Part shown: in pieces, positions 1 to 13,240 of the stretch
Layout of the letters: each line of letters opens with the position of its first letter
Position numbering within the stretch: position 1 is the first letter of the stretch
Assembly (NCBI GenBank): GCA_037783545.1
Contig: JBBELK010000821.1
Location: 1-64,000, forward strand
Direction: 5' to 3'
From: Henricia sp. BOLD:AAB3569
Taxonomy: Eukaryota; Echinodermata; Asteroidea; Spinulosida; Echinasteridae
DNA length: 64,000 nt
The notes under the pieces: model-generated
What the model saw: only the letters and a program-made list of their open reading frames with translations
What the model was told of the DNA's origin: nothing
Databases searched by the model: none
Translations under genes and position numbers: made by a program

Positions 1-3000
1 AAATCTAAACATTTTTGGCCAAAAATGAAAAAAATCACAAGGGGTTAGTTAGTCCAGCAATTTTTATCAAAAATTTGCCCAAAATTGACTTTTTGAAAAT
101 GTCTCAGAAATGCCTCCTAACGAATATTTAGCCCATTTGGCACCTACTTCAGCAGTTTCCAAGTTAAATTTCGAAGAAAAAACGGAAATTTTTGGCAAAA
201 ATATATAATTTCAAAATTTCATATTTTATTCCCTGGATGAGCAGTCAAGGTCAAATTCAAGGAATATCATCTATGGATTCTAAGCAACGTTTCCTGCAAT
301 ATTGAACAAAATCTAAATCTAAACATTTTTGGCAAAAAAAGAAAAAAATCACAAGGGGTTAGTCCAGCCATTTTTATCAAATTGGCCCAAAATTGAAAAT
401 GTCTCAGAAATGCCTCCTAACGGATATTTAGCCCATTTGGCACCTACTTCAGCAGTTTCCAAGTTAAATTTCGAAGAAAACGGAAATTTTGGACAAAAAT
501 ATATAATTTTTAAAATTTCATATTTCATCCCTGGATGAGCAGTCAAGGTCAAATTCAAGGAATATCATCTATGGATTCTCAGCAACGTTTCCTGCAATAT
601 TGAACAAAATCTAAATCTAAACATTTTTGGCCAAAAATGTAAAAATCACAAGGGGTTAGTCCAGCCATTTTTATCAAAATTGGCCCAAAATTGACTTTTT
701 TGAAAATGTCTCAGAAATGCCTCCTAACGAATATTTAGCCCATTTGGCACCTACTTCAGCAGTTTCCAAGTTAAATTTCGAAGAAAAACGGAAATTTTGG
801 GCAAAAATATATAATTTTCAAAATTTCATATTTTATTCCCTGGATGAGCAGTCAAGGTCAAATTCAAGGAATATCATCTATGGATTCTAAGCAACGTTTC
901 CTGCAATATTGAACAAAATCTAAATCTAAACATTTTAGGCCAAAAATGGAAAAATCACAAGGGTTAGTCCGGCCCATTTTTATCAAAATTGGCCCAAAAT
1001 TGACTTTTTTGAAAATGTCTCAGAAATGCCTCCTAACGAATATTTAGCCCATTTGGCACCTACTTCAGCAGTTTCCAAGTTAAATTTCTAAGAAAAACGG
1101 AAATTTTGGACAAAAATATATAATTTTTAAAATTTCATATTTCATCCCTGGATGAGCAGTCAAGGTCAAATTCAAGGAATATCATCTATGGATTCTAAGC
1201 AACGTTTCCTGCAATATTGAACAAAATCTAAATCTAAACATTTTTGGCCAAAAATGAAAAAAATCACAAGGGGTTAGTTAGTCCAGCAATTTTTATCAAA
1301 ATTTGCCCAAATTGACTTTTTTGAAAATGTCTCAGAAATGCCTCCTAACGAATATTTAGCCCATTTGGCACCTACTTCAGCAGTTTCCAAGTTAAATTTC
1401 GAAGAAAAACGGAAATTTTTGGCAAAAATATATAATTTTCAAAATTTCATATTTTATTCCCTGGATGAGCAGTCAAGGTCAAATTCAAGGAATATCATCT
1501 ATGGATTCTAAGCAACGTTTCCTGCAATATTGAACAAAATCTAAATCTAAACATTTTTGGCAAAAAAAGAAAAAAATCACAAGGGGTTAGTCCAGCCATT
1601 TTTATCAAAATTGGCCCAAAATTGAAAATGTCTCAGAAATGCCTCCTAACGGATATTTAGCCCATTTGGCACCTACTTCAGCAGTTTCCAAGTTAAATTT
1701 CGAAGAAAAACGGAAATTTTGGACAAAAATATATAATTTTTAAAATTTCATATTTCATGCCCTGGATGAGCAGTCAAGGTCAAATTCAAGGAATATCATC
1801 TATGGATTCTAAGCAACGTTTCCTGCAATATTGAACAAAATCTAAATCTAAACATTTTTGGCCAAAAATGAAAAAAATCACAAGGGGTTAGTTAGTCCAG
1901 CAATTTTTATCAAAATTTGCCCAAAATTGACTTTTTGAAAATGTCTCAGAAATGCCTCCTAACGAATATTTAGCCCATTTGGCACCTACTTCAGCAGTTT
2001 CCAAGTTAAATTTCGAAGAAAAACGGAAATTTTGGCAAAAATATATAATTTTCAAAATTTCATATTTTATTCCCTGGATGAGCAGTCAAGGTCAAATTCA
2101 AGGAATATCATCTATGGATTCTCAGCAACGTTTCCTGCAATATTGAACAAAATCTAAATCTAAACATTTTTGGCCAAAAATGTAAAAAATCACAAGGGGT
2201 TAGTCCAGCCATTTTTATCAAAATTGGCCCAAAATTGACTTTTTTGAAATGTCTCAGAAATGCCTCCTAACGAATATTTAGCCCATTTGGCACCTACTTC
2301 AGCAGTTTCCAAGTTAAATTTCGAAGAAAAACGGAAATTTTGGGCAAAAATATATAATTTTCAAAATTTCATATTTTATTCCCTGGATGAGCAGTCAAGG
2401 TCAAATTCAAGGAATATCATCTATGGATTCTAAGCAACGTTTCCTGCAATATTGAACAAAATCTAAATCTAAACATTTTAGGCCAAAAATGGAAAAAATC
2501 ACAAGGGTTAGTCCGGCCATTTTTATCAAAATTGGCCCAAAATTGACTTTTTTGAAATGTCTCAGAAATGCCTCCTAACGAATATTTAGCCATTTGGCAC
2601 CTACTTCAGCAGTTTCCAAGTTAAATTTCTAAGAAAAACGGAAATTTTGGACAAAAATATATAATTTTTAAAATTTCATATTTCATCCCTGGATGAGCAG
2701 TCAGGTCAAATTCAAGGAATATCATCTATGGATTCTAAGCAACGTTTCCTGCAATATTGAACAAAATCTAAATCTAAACATTTTTGGCCAAAAATGAAAA
2801 AAATCACAAGGGGTTAGTTAGTCCAGCAATTTTTATCAAAATTTGCCCAAAATTGACTTTTTTGAAAATGTCTCAGAAATGCCTCCTAACGAATATTTAG
2901 CCCATTTGGCACCTACTTCAGCAGTTTCCAAGTTAAATTTCGAAGAAAAACGGAAATTTTTGGCAAAATATATAATTTTCAAAATTTCATATTTTATTCC

Positions 3001-6000
3001 CTGGATGAGCAGTCAAGGTCAAATTCAAGGAATATCATCTATGGATTCTAAGCAACGTTTCCTGCAATATTGAACAAAATCTAAATCTAAACATTTTTGG
3101 CAAAAAAAGAAAAAATCACAAGGGGTTAGTCCAGCCATTTTTATCAAAATTGGCCCAAAATTGAAAATGTCTCAGAAATGCCTCCTAACGGATATTTAGC
3201 CCATTTTGGCACCTACTTCAGCAGTTTCCCAAGTTAAATTTCGAAGAAAAACGGAAATTTTGGACAAAAATATATAATTTTTTAAATTTCATATTTCATC
3301 CTGGATGAGCAGTCAAGGTCAAATTCAAGGAATATCATCTATGGATTCTAAGCAACGTTTCCTGCAATATTGAACAAAATCTAAATCTAAACATTTTTGG
3401 CCAAAAATGAAAAAAATCACAAGGGGTTAGTCCAGCCATTTTTATCAAAATTTGCCCAAAATTGACTTTTTTGAAAATGTCTCAGAAATGCCTCTAACGA
3501 ATATTTAGCCCATTTGGCACCTACTTCAGCAGTTTCCAAGTTAAATTTCGAAGAAAACGGAAATTTTTGGCAAAATATATAATTTTCAAAATTTCTATTT
3601 TATTCCCTGGATGAGCAGTCAAGGTCAAATTCAAGGAATATCATCTATGGATTCTCAGCAACGTTTCCTGCAATATTGAACAAAATCTAAATTCTAAACA
3701 TTTTTGGCCAAAAATGTAAAAATCACAAGGGGTTAGTCCAGCCATTTTTATCAAAATTGGCCCAAAATTGACTTTTTTGAAAATGTCTCAGAAATGCCTC
3801 CTAACGAATATTTAGCCCATTTGGCACCTACTTCAGCAGTTTCCAAGATAAATTTCTAAGAAAAACGGAAATTTTTGGCAAAAATATATAATTTTCAAAA
3901 TTTCATATTTTATTCCCTGGTTGAGCAGTCAAGGTCAAATTCAAGGAATATCATCTATGGATTCTAAGCAACGTTTCCTGCAATATTGAACAAAATCTAA
4001 ATCTAAACATTTTTGGCCAAAAATGAAAACAAATCACAAGGGGTTAGTCCGAGCCATTTTTATCAAAATTGGCCCAAAATTGACTTTTTTGAAAATGTCT
4101 CAGAAATGCCTCCTAACGAATATTTAGCCCATTTGGCACCTACTTCAGCAGTTTCCAAGATAAATTTCTAAGAAAAACGGAAATTTTGGCAAAAATATAT
4201 AATTTCTAAATTTCATATTTTATTCCCTGGATGAGCAGTCAAGGTCAAATTCAAGGAATATCATCTATGGATTCTAAGCAACGTTTCCTGCAATATTGAA
4301 CAAAATCTAAATCTAAACATTTTAGGCCAAAAATGGAAAAAATCACAAGGGGTTAGTCCGGCCATTTTTATCAAAATTGGCCCAAAATTGACTTTTTTGA
4401 AAATGTCTCAGAAATGCCTCCTAACGAATATTTAGCCCATTTGGCACCTACTTCAGCAGTTTCCAAGTTAAATTTCTAAGAAAAACGGAAATTTTGGACA
4501 AAAATATATAATTTTTAAATTTCATATTTCATCCCTGGATGAGCAGTCAAGGTCAAATTCAAGGAATATCATCTATGGATTCTAAGCAACGTTTCCTGCA
4601 ATATTGAACAAAATCTAAATCTAAACATTTTTGGCCAAAAATGAAAAAAATCACAAGGGGTTAGTCCAGCATTTTTATCAAAATTGGCCCAAAATTGAAA
4701 ATGTCTCAGAAATGCCTCCTAACGGATATTTTAGCCCATTTGGCACCTACTTCAGCAGTTCCAAGTTAAATTTCGAAGAAAAACGGAAATTTTGGACAAA
4801 AATATATAATTTTTAAAATTTCATATTTCATCCTGGATGAGCAGTCAAGGGTCAAATTCAAGGAATATCATCTATGGATTCTAAGCAACGTTTCCTGCAA
4901 TATTGAACAAAATCTAAATCTAACATTTTTGGCCAAAAATGAAAAAAATCACAAATCCAGCCATTTTTATCAAAATTTGCCCAAAATTGACTTTTTTGAA
5001 AATGTCTCAGAAATGCCTCCTAACGAATATTTAGCCCATTTGGCACCTACTTCAGCAGTTTCAAGTTAAATTTCGAAGAAAAACGGAAATTTTTGGCAAA
5101 AATATATAATTTTCAAAATTTCATATTTTATTCCCTGGATGAGCAGTCAAGGTCAAATTCAAGGAATATCATCTATGGATTCTCAGCAACGTTTCCTGCA
5201 ATATTGAACAAAATCTAAATCTAAACATTTTTGGCCAAAAATGTAAAAATCACAAGGGGTTAGTCCAGCCATTTTTATCAAAATTGGCCCAAAATTGACT
5301 TTTTGAAATGTCTCAGAAATGCCTCCTAACGAATATTTAGCCCATTTGGCACCTACTTCAGCAGTTTCCAAGATAAATTTCTAAGAAAAACGGAAATTTT
5401 GGCAAAAATATATAATTTTCAAAATTTCATATTTTATTCCCTGGATGAGCAGTCAAGGTCAAATTCAAGGAATATCATCTATGGATTCTAAGCAACGTTT
5501 CCTGCAATATTGAACAAAATCTAAATCTAAACATTTTTGGCCAAAAATGAAAAAAATCACAAGGGGTTTAGTCCAGCCATTTTTATCAAATTGGCCCAAA
5601 ATTGACTTTTTGAAAATGTCTCAGAAATGCCTCCTAACGAATATTTAGCCCATTTGGCACCTACTTCAGCAGTTTCCAAGATAAATTTCTAAGAAAAACG
5701 GAAATTTTGGCAAAAATATATAATTTTCAAAATTTCATATTTTATTCCCTGGATGAGCAGTCAAGGTCAAATTCAAGGAATATCATCTATGGATTCTAAG
5801 CAACGTTTCCTGCAATATTGAACAAAATCTAAATCTAAACATTTTTGACAAAAAAAGAAACAAATCACAAGGGGTTAGTCCAGCCATTTTTATCAAAATT
5901 GGCCCAAAATTGAAAATGTCTCAGAAATGCCTCCTAACGGATATTTAGCCCATTTGGCACCTACTTCAGCAGTTTCCAAGTTAAATTTCGAAGAAAAACG

Positions 6001-9000
6001 GAAATTTTGGCCAAAAATATATAATTTTCAAAATTTCATATTTTATTCCCTGGATGAGCAGTCAAGGTCAAATTCAAGGAATATCATCTATGGATTCTCA
6101 GCAACGTTTCCTGCAATATTGAACAAAATCTAAATCTAAACATTTTTGGCCAAAAATGAAAAAAATCACAAGGGGTTAGTCCAGCCATTTTTATCAAAAT
6201 TGGCCCAAAATTGACTTTTTTGAAAATGTCTCAGAAATGCCTCCTAACGAATATTTAGCCCATTTGGCACCTACTTCAGCAGTTTCCAAGATAAATTTCT
6301 AAGAAAAACGGAAATTTTGGCCAAAAATATATAATTTTCAAAATTTCATATTTTATTCCTGGATGAGCAGTCAAGGTCAAATTCAAGGAATATCATCTAT
6401 GGATTCTCAGCAACGTTTCCTGCAATATTGAACAAAATCTAAATCTAAACATTTTTGGCCAAAAATTAAAAAAATCACAATGTGGTTAGTCCAGCCATTT
6501 TATCAAAATTGGCACAAAATTGACTTTTTTGAAAATGTCTCAGAAATGCCTCCTAACGAATATTTAGCCCATTTGGCACCTACTTCAGCAGTTTCCAAGT
6601 TAAATTTCGAAGAAAAACGGAAATTTTGGGCAAAAATAATAATTTTCAAAATTTCATATTTTATTCCCTGGATGAGCAGTCAAGGTCAAATTCAAGGAAT
6701 ATCATCTATGGATTCTAAGCAACGTTTCTGCAATATTGAACAAAATCTAAATCTAAACATTTTAGGCCAAAAATGGAAAAAATCACAAGGGGTTAGTCCG
6801 GCCATTTTTATCAAAATTGGCCCAAAATTGACTTTTTTGAAAATGTCTCAGAAATGCCTCCTAACGAATATTTAGCCCATTTGGCACCTACTTCAGCAGT
6901 TTCCAAGTTAAATTTCTAAGAAAAACGGAAATTTTGGACAAAAATATATAATTTTTAAAATTTCATATTTCATCCCTGGATGAGCAGTCAAGGTCAAATT
7001 CAAGGAATATCATCTATGGATTCTAAGCAACGTTTCCTGCAATATTGAACAAAATCTAAATCTAAACATTTTTGGCCAAAAATGAAAAAAAATCACAAGG
7101 GGTTAGTTAGTCAGCAATTTTTATCAAAATTTGCCCAAAATTGACTTTTTTGAAAATGTCTCAGAAATGCCTCCTAACGAATATTTAGCCCATTTGGCAC
7201 CTACTTCAGCAGTTTCCAAGTTAAATTTCGAAGAAAAACGGAAATTTTTGGCAAAAATATATAATTTTCAAAATTTCATATTTTATTCCCTGGATGAGCA
7301 GTCAAGGTCAAATTCAAGGAATATCATCTATGGATTCTCAGCAACGTTTCCTGCAATATTGAACAAAATCTAAATCTAAACATTTTGGCCAAAAATGTAA
7401 AAAATCACAAGGGGTTAGTCCAGCCATTTTTATCAAAATTGGCCCAAATTGACTTTTTTGAAAATGTCTCAGAAATGCCTCCTAACGAATATTTAGCCAT
7501 TTGGCACCTACTTCAGCAGTTTCCAAGTTAAATTTCGAAGAAAAACGGAAATTTTGGGCAAAAATATATAATTTTCAAATTTCATATTTTATTCCCTGGA
7601 TGAGCAGTCAAGGTCAAATTCAAGGAATATCATCTATGGATTCTAAGCAACGTTTCCTGCAATATTGAACAAAATCTAAATCTAAACATTTTAGGCCAAA
7701 AATGGAAAAAATCACAAGGGGTTAGTCCGGCCATTTTTATCAAAATTGCCCAAAATTGACTTTTTGAAAATGTCTCAGAAATGCCTCCTAACGAATATTT
7801 AGCCCATTTGGCACCTACTTCAGCAGTTTCCAAGTTAAATTTCTAAGAAAAACGGAAATTTTGGACAAAAATATATAATTTTAAATTTCATATTTCATCC
7901 CTGGATGAGCAGTCAAGGTCAAATTCAAGGAATATCATCTATGGATTCTAAGCAACGTTTCCTGCAATATTGAACAAAATCTAAATCTAAACATTTTTGG
8001 CCAAAAATGAAAAAAAATCACAAGGGGTTTAGTTAGTCCAGCAATTTTTATCAAAATTTGCCCAAAATTGACTTTTTTGAAAATGTCTCAGAAATGCCTC
8101 CTAACGAATATTTAGCCCATTTGGCACCTACTTCAGCAGTTTCCAAGTTAAATTTCGAAGAAAAACGGAAATTTTTGGCAAAATATATAATTTTCAAAAT
8201 TTCATATTTATTCCCTGGATGAGCAGTCAAGGTCAAATTCAAGGAATATCATCTATGGATTCTAAGCAACGTTTCCTGCAATATTGAACAAAATCTAAAT
8301 CTAAACATTTTTGGCAAAAAAAGAAAAAAAATCACAAGGGGTTAGTCCAGCCATTTTTATCAAAATTGGCCCAAAATTGAAAATGTCTCAGAAATGCCTC
8401 CTAACGGATATTTAGCCATTTGGCACCTACTTCAGCAGTTTCCAGTTAAATTTCGAAGAAAAACGGAAATTTTGGACAAAAATATATAATTTTTAAAATT
8501 TCATATTTCATCCCTGGATGAGCAGTCAAGGTCAAATTCAAGGAATATCATCTATGGATTCTAAGCAACGTTTCCTGCAATATTGAACAAAATCTAAATC
8601 TAAACATTTTTGGCCAAAAATGAAAAAAATCACAAGGGGTTAGTCCCAGCCATTTTTATCAAAATTTGCCCAAAATTGACTTTTTTGAAAATGTCTCAGA
8701 AATGCCTCCTAACGAATATTTAGCCCCATTTGGCACCTACTTCAGCAGTTTCCAAGTTAAATTTCGAAGAAAAACGGAAATTTTTGGCAAAAATATATAA
8801 TTTTCAAATTTCATATTTTATTCCCTGGATGAGCAGTCAAGGTCAAATTCAAGGAATATCATCTATGGATTCTCAGCAACGTTTCCTGCAATATTGAACA
8901 AAATCTAAATCTAAACATTTTTGGCCAAAAATGTAAAAAATCACAAGGGGTTAGTCCAGCCATTTTTATCAAAATTGGCCAAAATTGACTTTTTTGAAAA

Positions 9001-12000
9001 TGTCTCAGAAATGCCTCCTAACGAATATTTAGCCCATTTGGCACCTACTTCAGCAGTTTCCAAGATAAATTTCTAAGAAAAACGGAAATTTTTGGCAAAA
9101 TATATAATTTTCAAAATTTCATATTTTATTCCCTGGATGAGCAGTCAAGGTCAAATTCAAGGAATATCATCTATGGATTCTAAGCAACGTTTCCTGCAAT
9201 ATTGAACAAAATCTAAATCTAAACATTTTTGGCCAAAAATGAAAAAATCACAAGGGGTTAGTCCAGCCATTTTTATCAAAATTGGCCCAAAATTGACTTT
9301 TTTGAAAATGTCTCAGAAATGCCTCCTAACGAATATTTAGCCCATTTGGCACCTACTTCAGCAGTTTCCAAGTTAAATTTCTAAGAAAAACGGAAATTTT
9401 TGGCAAAAATATATAATTTTCAAAATTTCATATTTTATTCCCTGGATGAGCAGTCAAGGTCAAATTCAAGGAATATCATCTATGGATTCTAAGCAACGTT
9501 TCCTGCAATATTGAACAAAATCTAAATCTAAACATTTTTGGCAAAAAAGAAAAAATCACAAGGGGTTAGTCCAGCCATTTTTATCAAAATTGGCCCAAAA
9601 TTGAAATGTCTCAGAAATGCCTCCTAACGGATATTTAGCCCATTTGGCACCTACTTCAGCAGTTTCCAAGTTAAATTTCGAAGAAAAACGGAAATTTTGG
9701 ACAAAAATATATAATTTTTAAAATTTCATATTTTATCCCTGGATGAGCAGTCAAGGTCAAATTCAAGGAATATCATCTATGGATTCTAAGCAACGTTTCC
9801 TGCAATATTGAACAAAATCTAAATCTAAACATTTTTGGCCAAAAATGAAAAAAATCACAAGGGGTTAGTTAGTCCAGCAATTTTTATCAAATTTGCCCAA
9901 AATTGACTTTTTTGAAAATGTCTCAGAAATGCCTCCTAACGAATATTTTAGCCCATTTGGCACCTACTTCAGCAGTTTCCAAGTTAAATTTCGAAGAAAA
10001 ACGGAAATTTTTGGCAAAAATATATAATTTTCAAAATTTCATATTTTATTCCTGGATGAGCAGTCAAGGTCAAATTCAAGGAATATCATCTATGGATTCT
10101 AAGCAACGTTTCCTGCAATATTGAACAAAATCTAAATCTAAACATTTTTGGCAAAAAAAGAAAAAAATCACAAGGGGTTAGTCCAGCCATTTTTATCAAA
10201 ATTGGCCCAAAATTGAAAATGTCTCAGAAATGCCTCCTAACGGATATTTAGCCCATTTGGCACCTACTTCAGCAGTTTCCAAGTTAAATTTCGAAGAAAA
10301 ACGGAAATTTGGACAAAAATATATAATTTTTAAATTTCATATTTCATCCCTGGATGAGCAGTCAAGGTCAAATTCAAGGAATATCATCTATGGATTCTAA
10401 GCAACGTTTCCTGCAATATTGAACAAAATCTAAATCTAAACATTTTTGGCCAAAAAATGAAAAAAATCACAAGGGGTAGTTAGTCCAGCAATTTTTATCA
10501 AATTTGCCCAAAATTGACTTTTTTGAAAATGTCTCAGAAATGCCTCCTAACGAATATTTAGCCCATTTGGCACCTACTTCAGCAGTTTCCAAGTTAAATT
10601 TCGAAGAAAAACGGAAATTTTTGGCAAAAATATATAATTTTCAAAATTTCATATTTTATTCCCTGGATGAGCAGTCAAGGTCAAATTCAAGGAATATCAT
10701 CTATGGATTCTCAGCAACGTTTCCTGCAATATTGAACAAAATCTAAATCTAAACATTTTTGGCCAAAAATGTAAAAAATCACAAGGGGTTAGTCCAGCCA
10801 TTTTTATCAAAATTGGCCCAAAATTGACTTTTTTGAAAATGTCTCAGAAATGCCTCCTAACGAATATTTAGCCCATTTGGCACCTACTTCAGCAGTTTCC
10901 AAGATAAATTTCTAAGAAAAACGGAAATTTTTGGCAAAAATATATAATTTTCAAAATTTCATATTTTAATTCCCCTGGATGAGCAGTCAAGGTCAAATTC
11001 AAGGAATATCATCTATGGATTCTAAGCAACGTTTCCTGCAATATTGAACAAAATCTAAATCTAAACATTTTTGGCCAAAAATGAAAAAAATCACAAGGGG
11101 TTAGTCCAGCATTTTTATCAAAATTGGCCCAAAATTGACTTTTTTGAAAATGTCTCAGAAATGCTTCCTAACGAATATTTAGCCCATTTGGCACCTACTT
11201 CAGCAGTTTCCAAGATAAATTTCTAAGAAAAACGGAAATTTTGGCAAAAATATATAATTTTCAAAATTTCATATTTTATTCCCTGGATGAGCAGTCAAGG
11301 TCAAATTCAAGGAATATCATCTATGGATTCTAAGCAACGTTTCCTGCAATATTGAACAAAATCTAAATCTAAACATTTTTGACAAAAAAAGAAACAAATC
11401 ACAAGGGGTTAGTCCAGCCATTTTTATCAAAATTGGCCCAAAATTGAAAATGTCTCAGAAATGCCTCCTAACGGATATTTAGCCCATTTGGCACCTACTT
11501 CAGCAGTTTCCAAGTTAAATTTCGAAGAAAAACGGAAATTTTGGCCAAAAATATATAATTTTCAAAATTTCATATTTTATTCCCTGGATGAGCAGTCAAG
11601 GTCAAATTCAAGGAATATCATCTATGGATTCTCAGCAACGTTTCCTGCAATATTGAACAAAATCTAAATCTAAACATTTTTGGCCAAAAATGAAAAAAAT
11701 CACAAGGGGTTAGTCCAGCCATTTTTATCAAAATTGGCCCAAAATTGACTTTTTTGAAAATGTCTCAGAAATGCCTCCTAACGAATATTTAGCCCATTTG
11801 GCGACCTGATACTTCAGCAGTTTCCAAGATAAATTTCTAAGAAAAACGGAAATTTTGGCCAAAAATATATAATTTTCAAAATTTCATATTTTATTCCCTG
11901 GATGAGCAGTCAAGGTCAATTCAAGGAATATCATCTATGGATTCTCAGCAACGTTTCCTGCAATATTGAACAAAATCTAAATCTAAACATTTTTGGCCAA

Positions 12001-13235
12001 AAATGAAAAAAATCACAAGGGGTTAGTCCAGCCATTTTTATCAAAATTGGCCCAAAATTGACTTTTTTGAAAATGTCTCAGAAATGCCTCCTAACGAATA
12101 TTTAGCCCATTTGGCACCTACTTCAGCAGTTTCCAAGATAAATTTCTAAGAAAAACGGAAATTTTGGCCAAAAATATATAATTTTCAAAATTTCATATTT
12201 TATTCCCTGGATGAGCAGTCAAGGTCAAATTCAAGGAATATCATCTATGGATTCTAAGCAACGTTTCCTGTAATATTGAACAAAATCTAAATCTAAACAT
12301 TTTTGGCCAAAAATGAAAAAAATCACAAGGGTTAGTCCAGCCATTTTTTTCAAAATTGGCCCAAAATTGACTTTTTTGAAATGTCTCAGAAATGCCTCCT
12401 AACGAATATTTAGCCCATTCGGCACCTACTTCAGCAGTTTCCAAGATAAATTTTTTAAGAAAAACGGAAATTTTGGCCAAAAATATATAATTTTCAAAAT
12501 TTCATATTTTATTCCCTGGATGAGCAGTCAAGGTCAAATTCAAGGAATATCATCTATGGATTCTAAGCAACGTTTCCTGCAATATTGAACAAAATCTAAA
12601 TCTAAACATTTTTGGCCAAAAATGAAAAAAATCACAAGGGGTTAGTCTAGCCATTTTTATCAAAATTGGCCCAAATTGACTTTTTTGAAAATGTCTCAGA
12701 AATGCCTCCTAACGAATATTTAGCCCATTTGGCACCTACTTCAGCAGTTTCCAAGATAAATTTCTAAGAAAAACGGAAATTTTGGCCAAAAATATATAAT
12801 TTCAAAATTTCATATTTTATTCCCTGGATCTAAATCTAAACATTTTTGGCCAAAAATGAAAAAAATCACAAGGGGTTAGTCCAGCCATTTTTTTCAAAAT
12901 TGGCCCAAAATTGACTTTTTTGAAAATGTCTCAGAAATGCCTCCTAAACGAATATTTAGCCCATTTGGCACCTACTTCAGCAGTTTCCAAGATAAATTTC
13001 TAAGAAAACGGAAATTTTGGCCAAAAATATATAATTTTCAAAATTTCATATTTTATTCCCTGGATGAGCAGTCAAGGTCAAATTCAAGGAATATCATCTA
13101 TGGATTCTAAGCAACGTTTCCTGCAATATTGAACAAAATCTAAATCTAAACATTTTTGGTCAAAAATGAAAAAATCACAAGGGTTAGTCCAGCCATTTTT
13201 ATCAAAATTGGCCCAAAATTGACTTTTTTGAAAAT
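1..13235 (+). repeat. Satellite array, left arm (about 43 monomers)
   Basis: Head-to-tail tandem repeat with a monomer of about 300-313 bp; successive copies of the word GCCTCCTAACG start at 112, 412, 719, 1028, 1340, 1641 and 1954. The array begins mid-monomer, so it extends beyond the window. Monomers fall into recurring variants: one with a doubled TTAGTTAG, one lacking about 10 bp before GAAAATGTCTC, one with ATGTAAAA, and one with TAGGCCAAAAATGG. These recur in similar order, which suggests a higher-order repeat. Small ORFs of 60-131 codons occur in the monomers, but frames are broken by one-base indels from copy to copy, so I see no coding role. About 75 bp of one monomer is missing at 12,830. 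Confidence 0.97.
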
Positions 13236-13240
13236 ATATT
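13231..13240. other. Head-to-head inversion junction inside the satellite
   Basis: Up to GAAAAT at 13,230-13,235 the sequence follows the left-arm monomer. From ATATATT at 13,234 it follows the reverse complement of a different point in the monomer. The two sides share only a few A/T bases at the join, and about 110 bp of the monomer is skipped. The switch is clean, with no transposon or unique spacer between the arms. Confidence 0.93.

Noticed and set aside
300..330. TCTAAATCTAAAC words resembling plant-type telomere repeats
   Set aside because: Only two imperfect units per monomer, within a 309-bp satellite; not a telomere.
6480..6875. 131-codon ORF in the satellite, with similar 60-80-codon ORFs in many monomers
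   Set aside because: The frames are broken by one-base indels in neighbouring copies, there is no codon-level conservation, and the ORFs cross monomer boundaries; they are by-products of the repeat.
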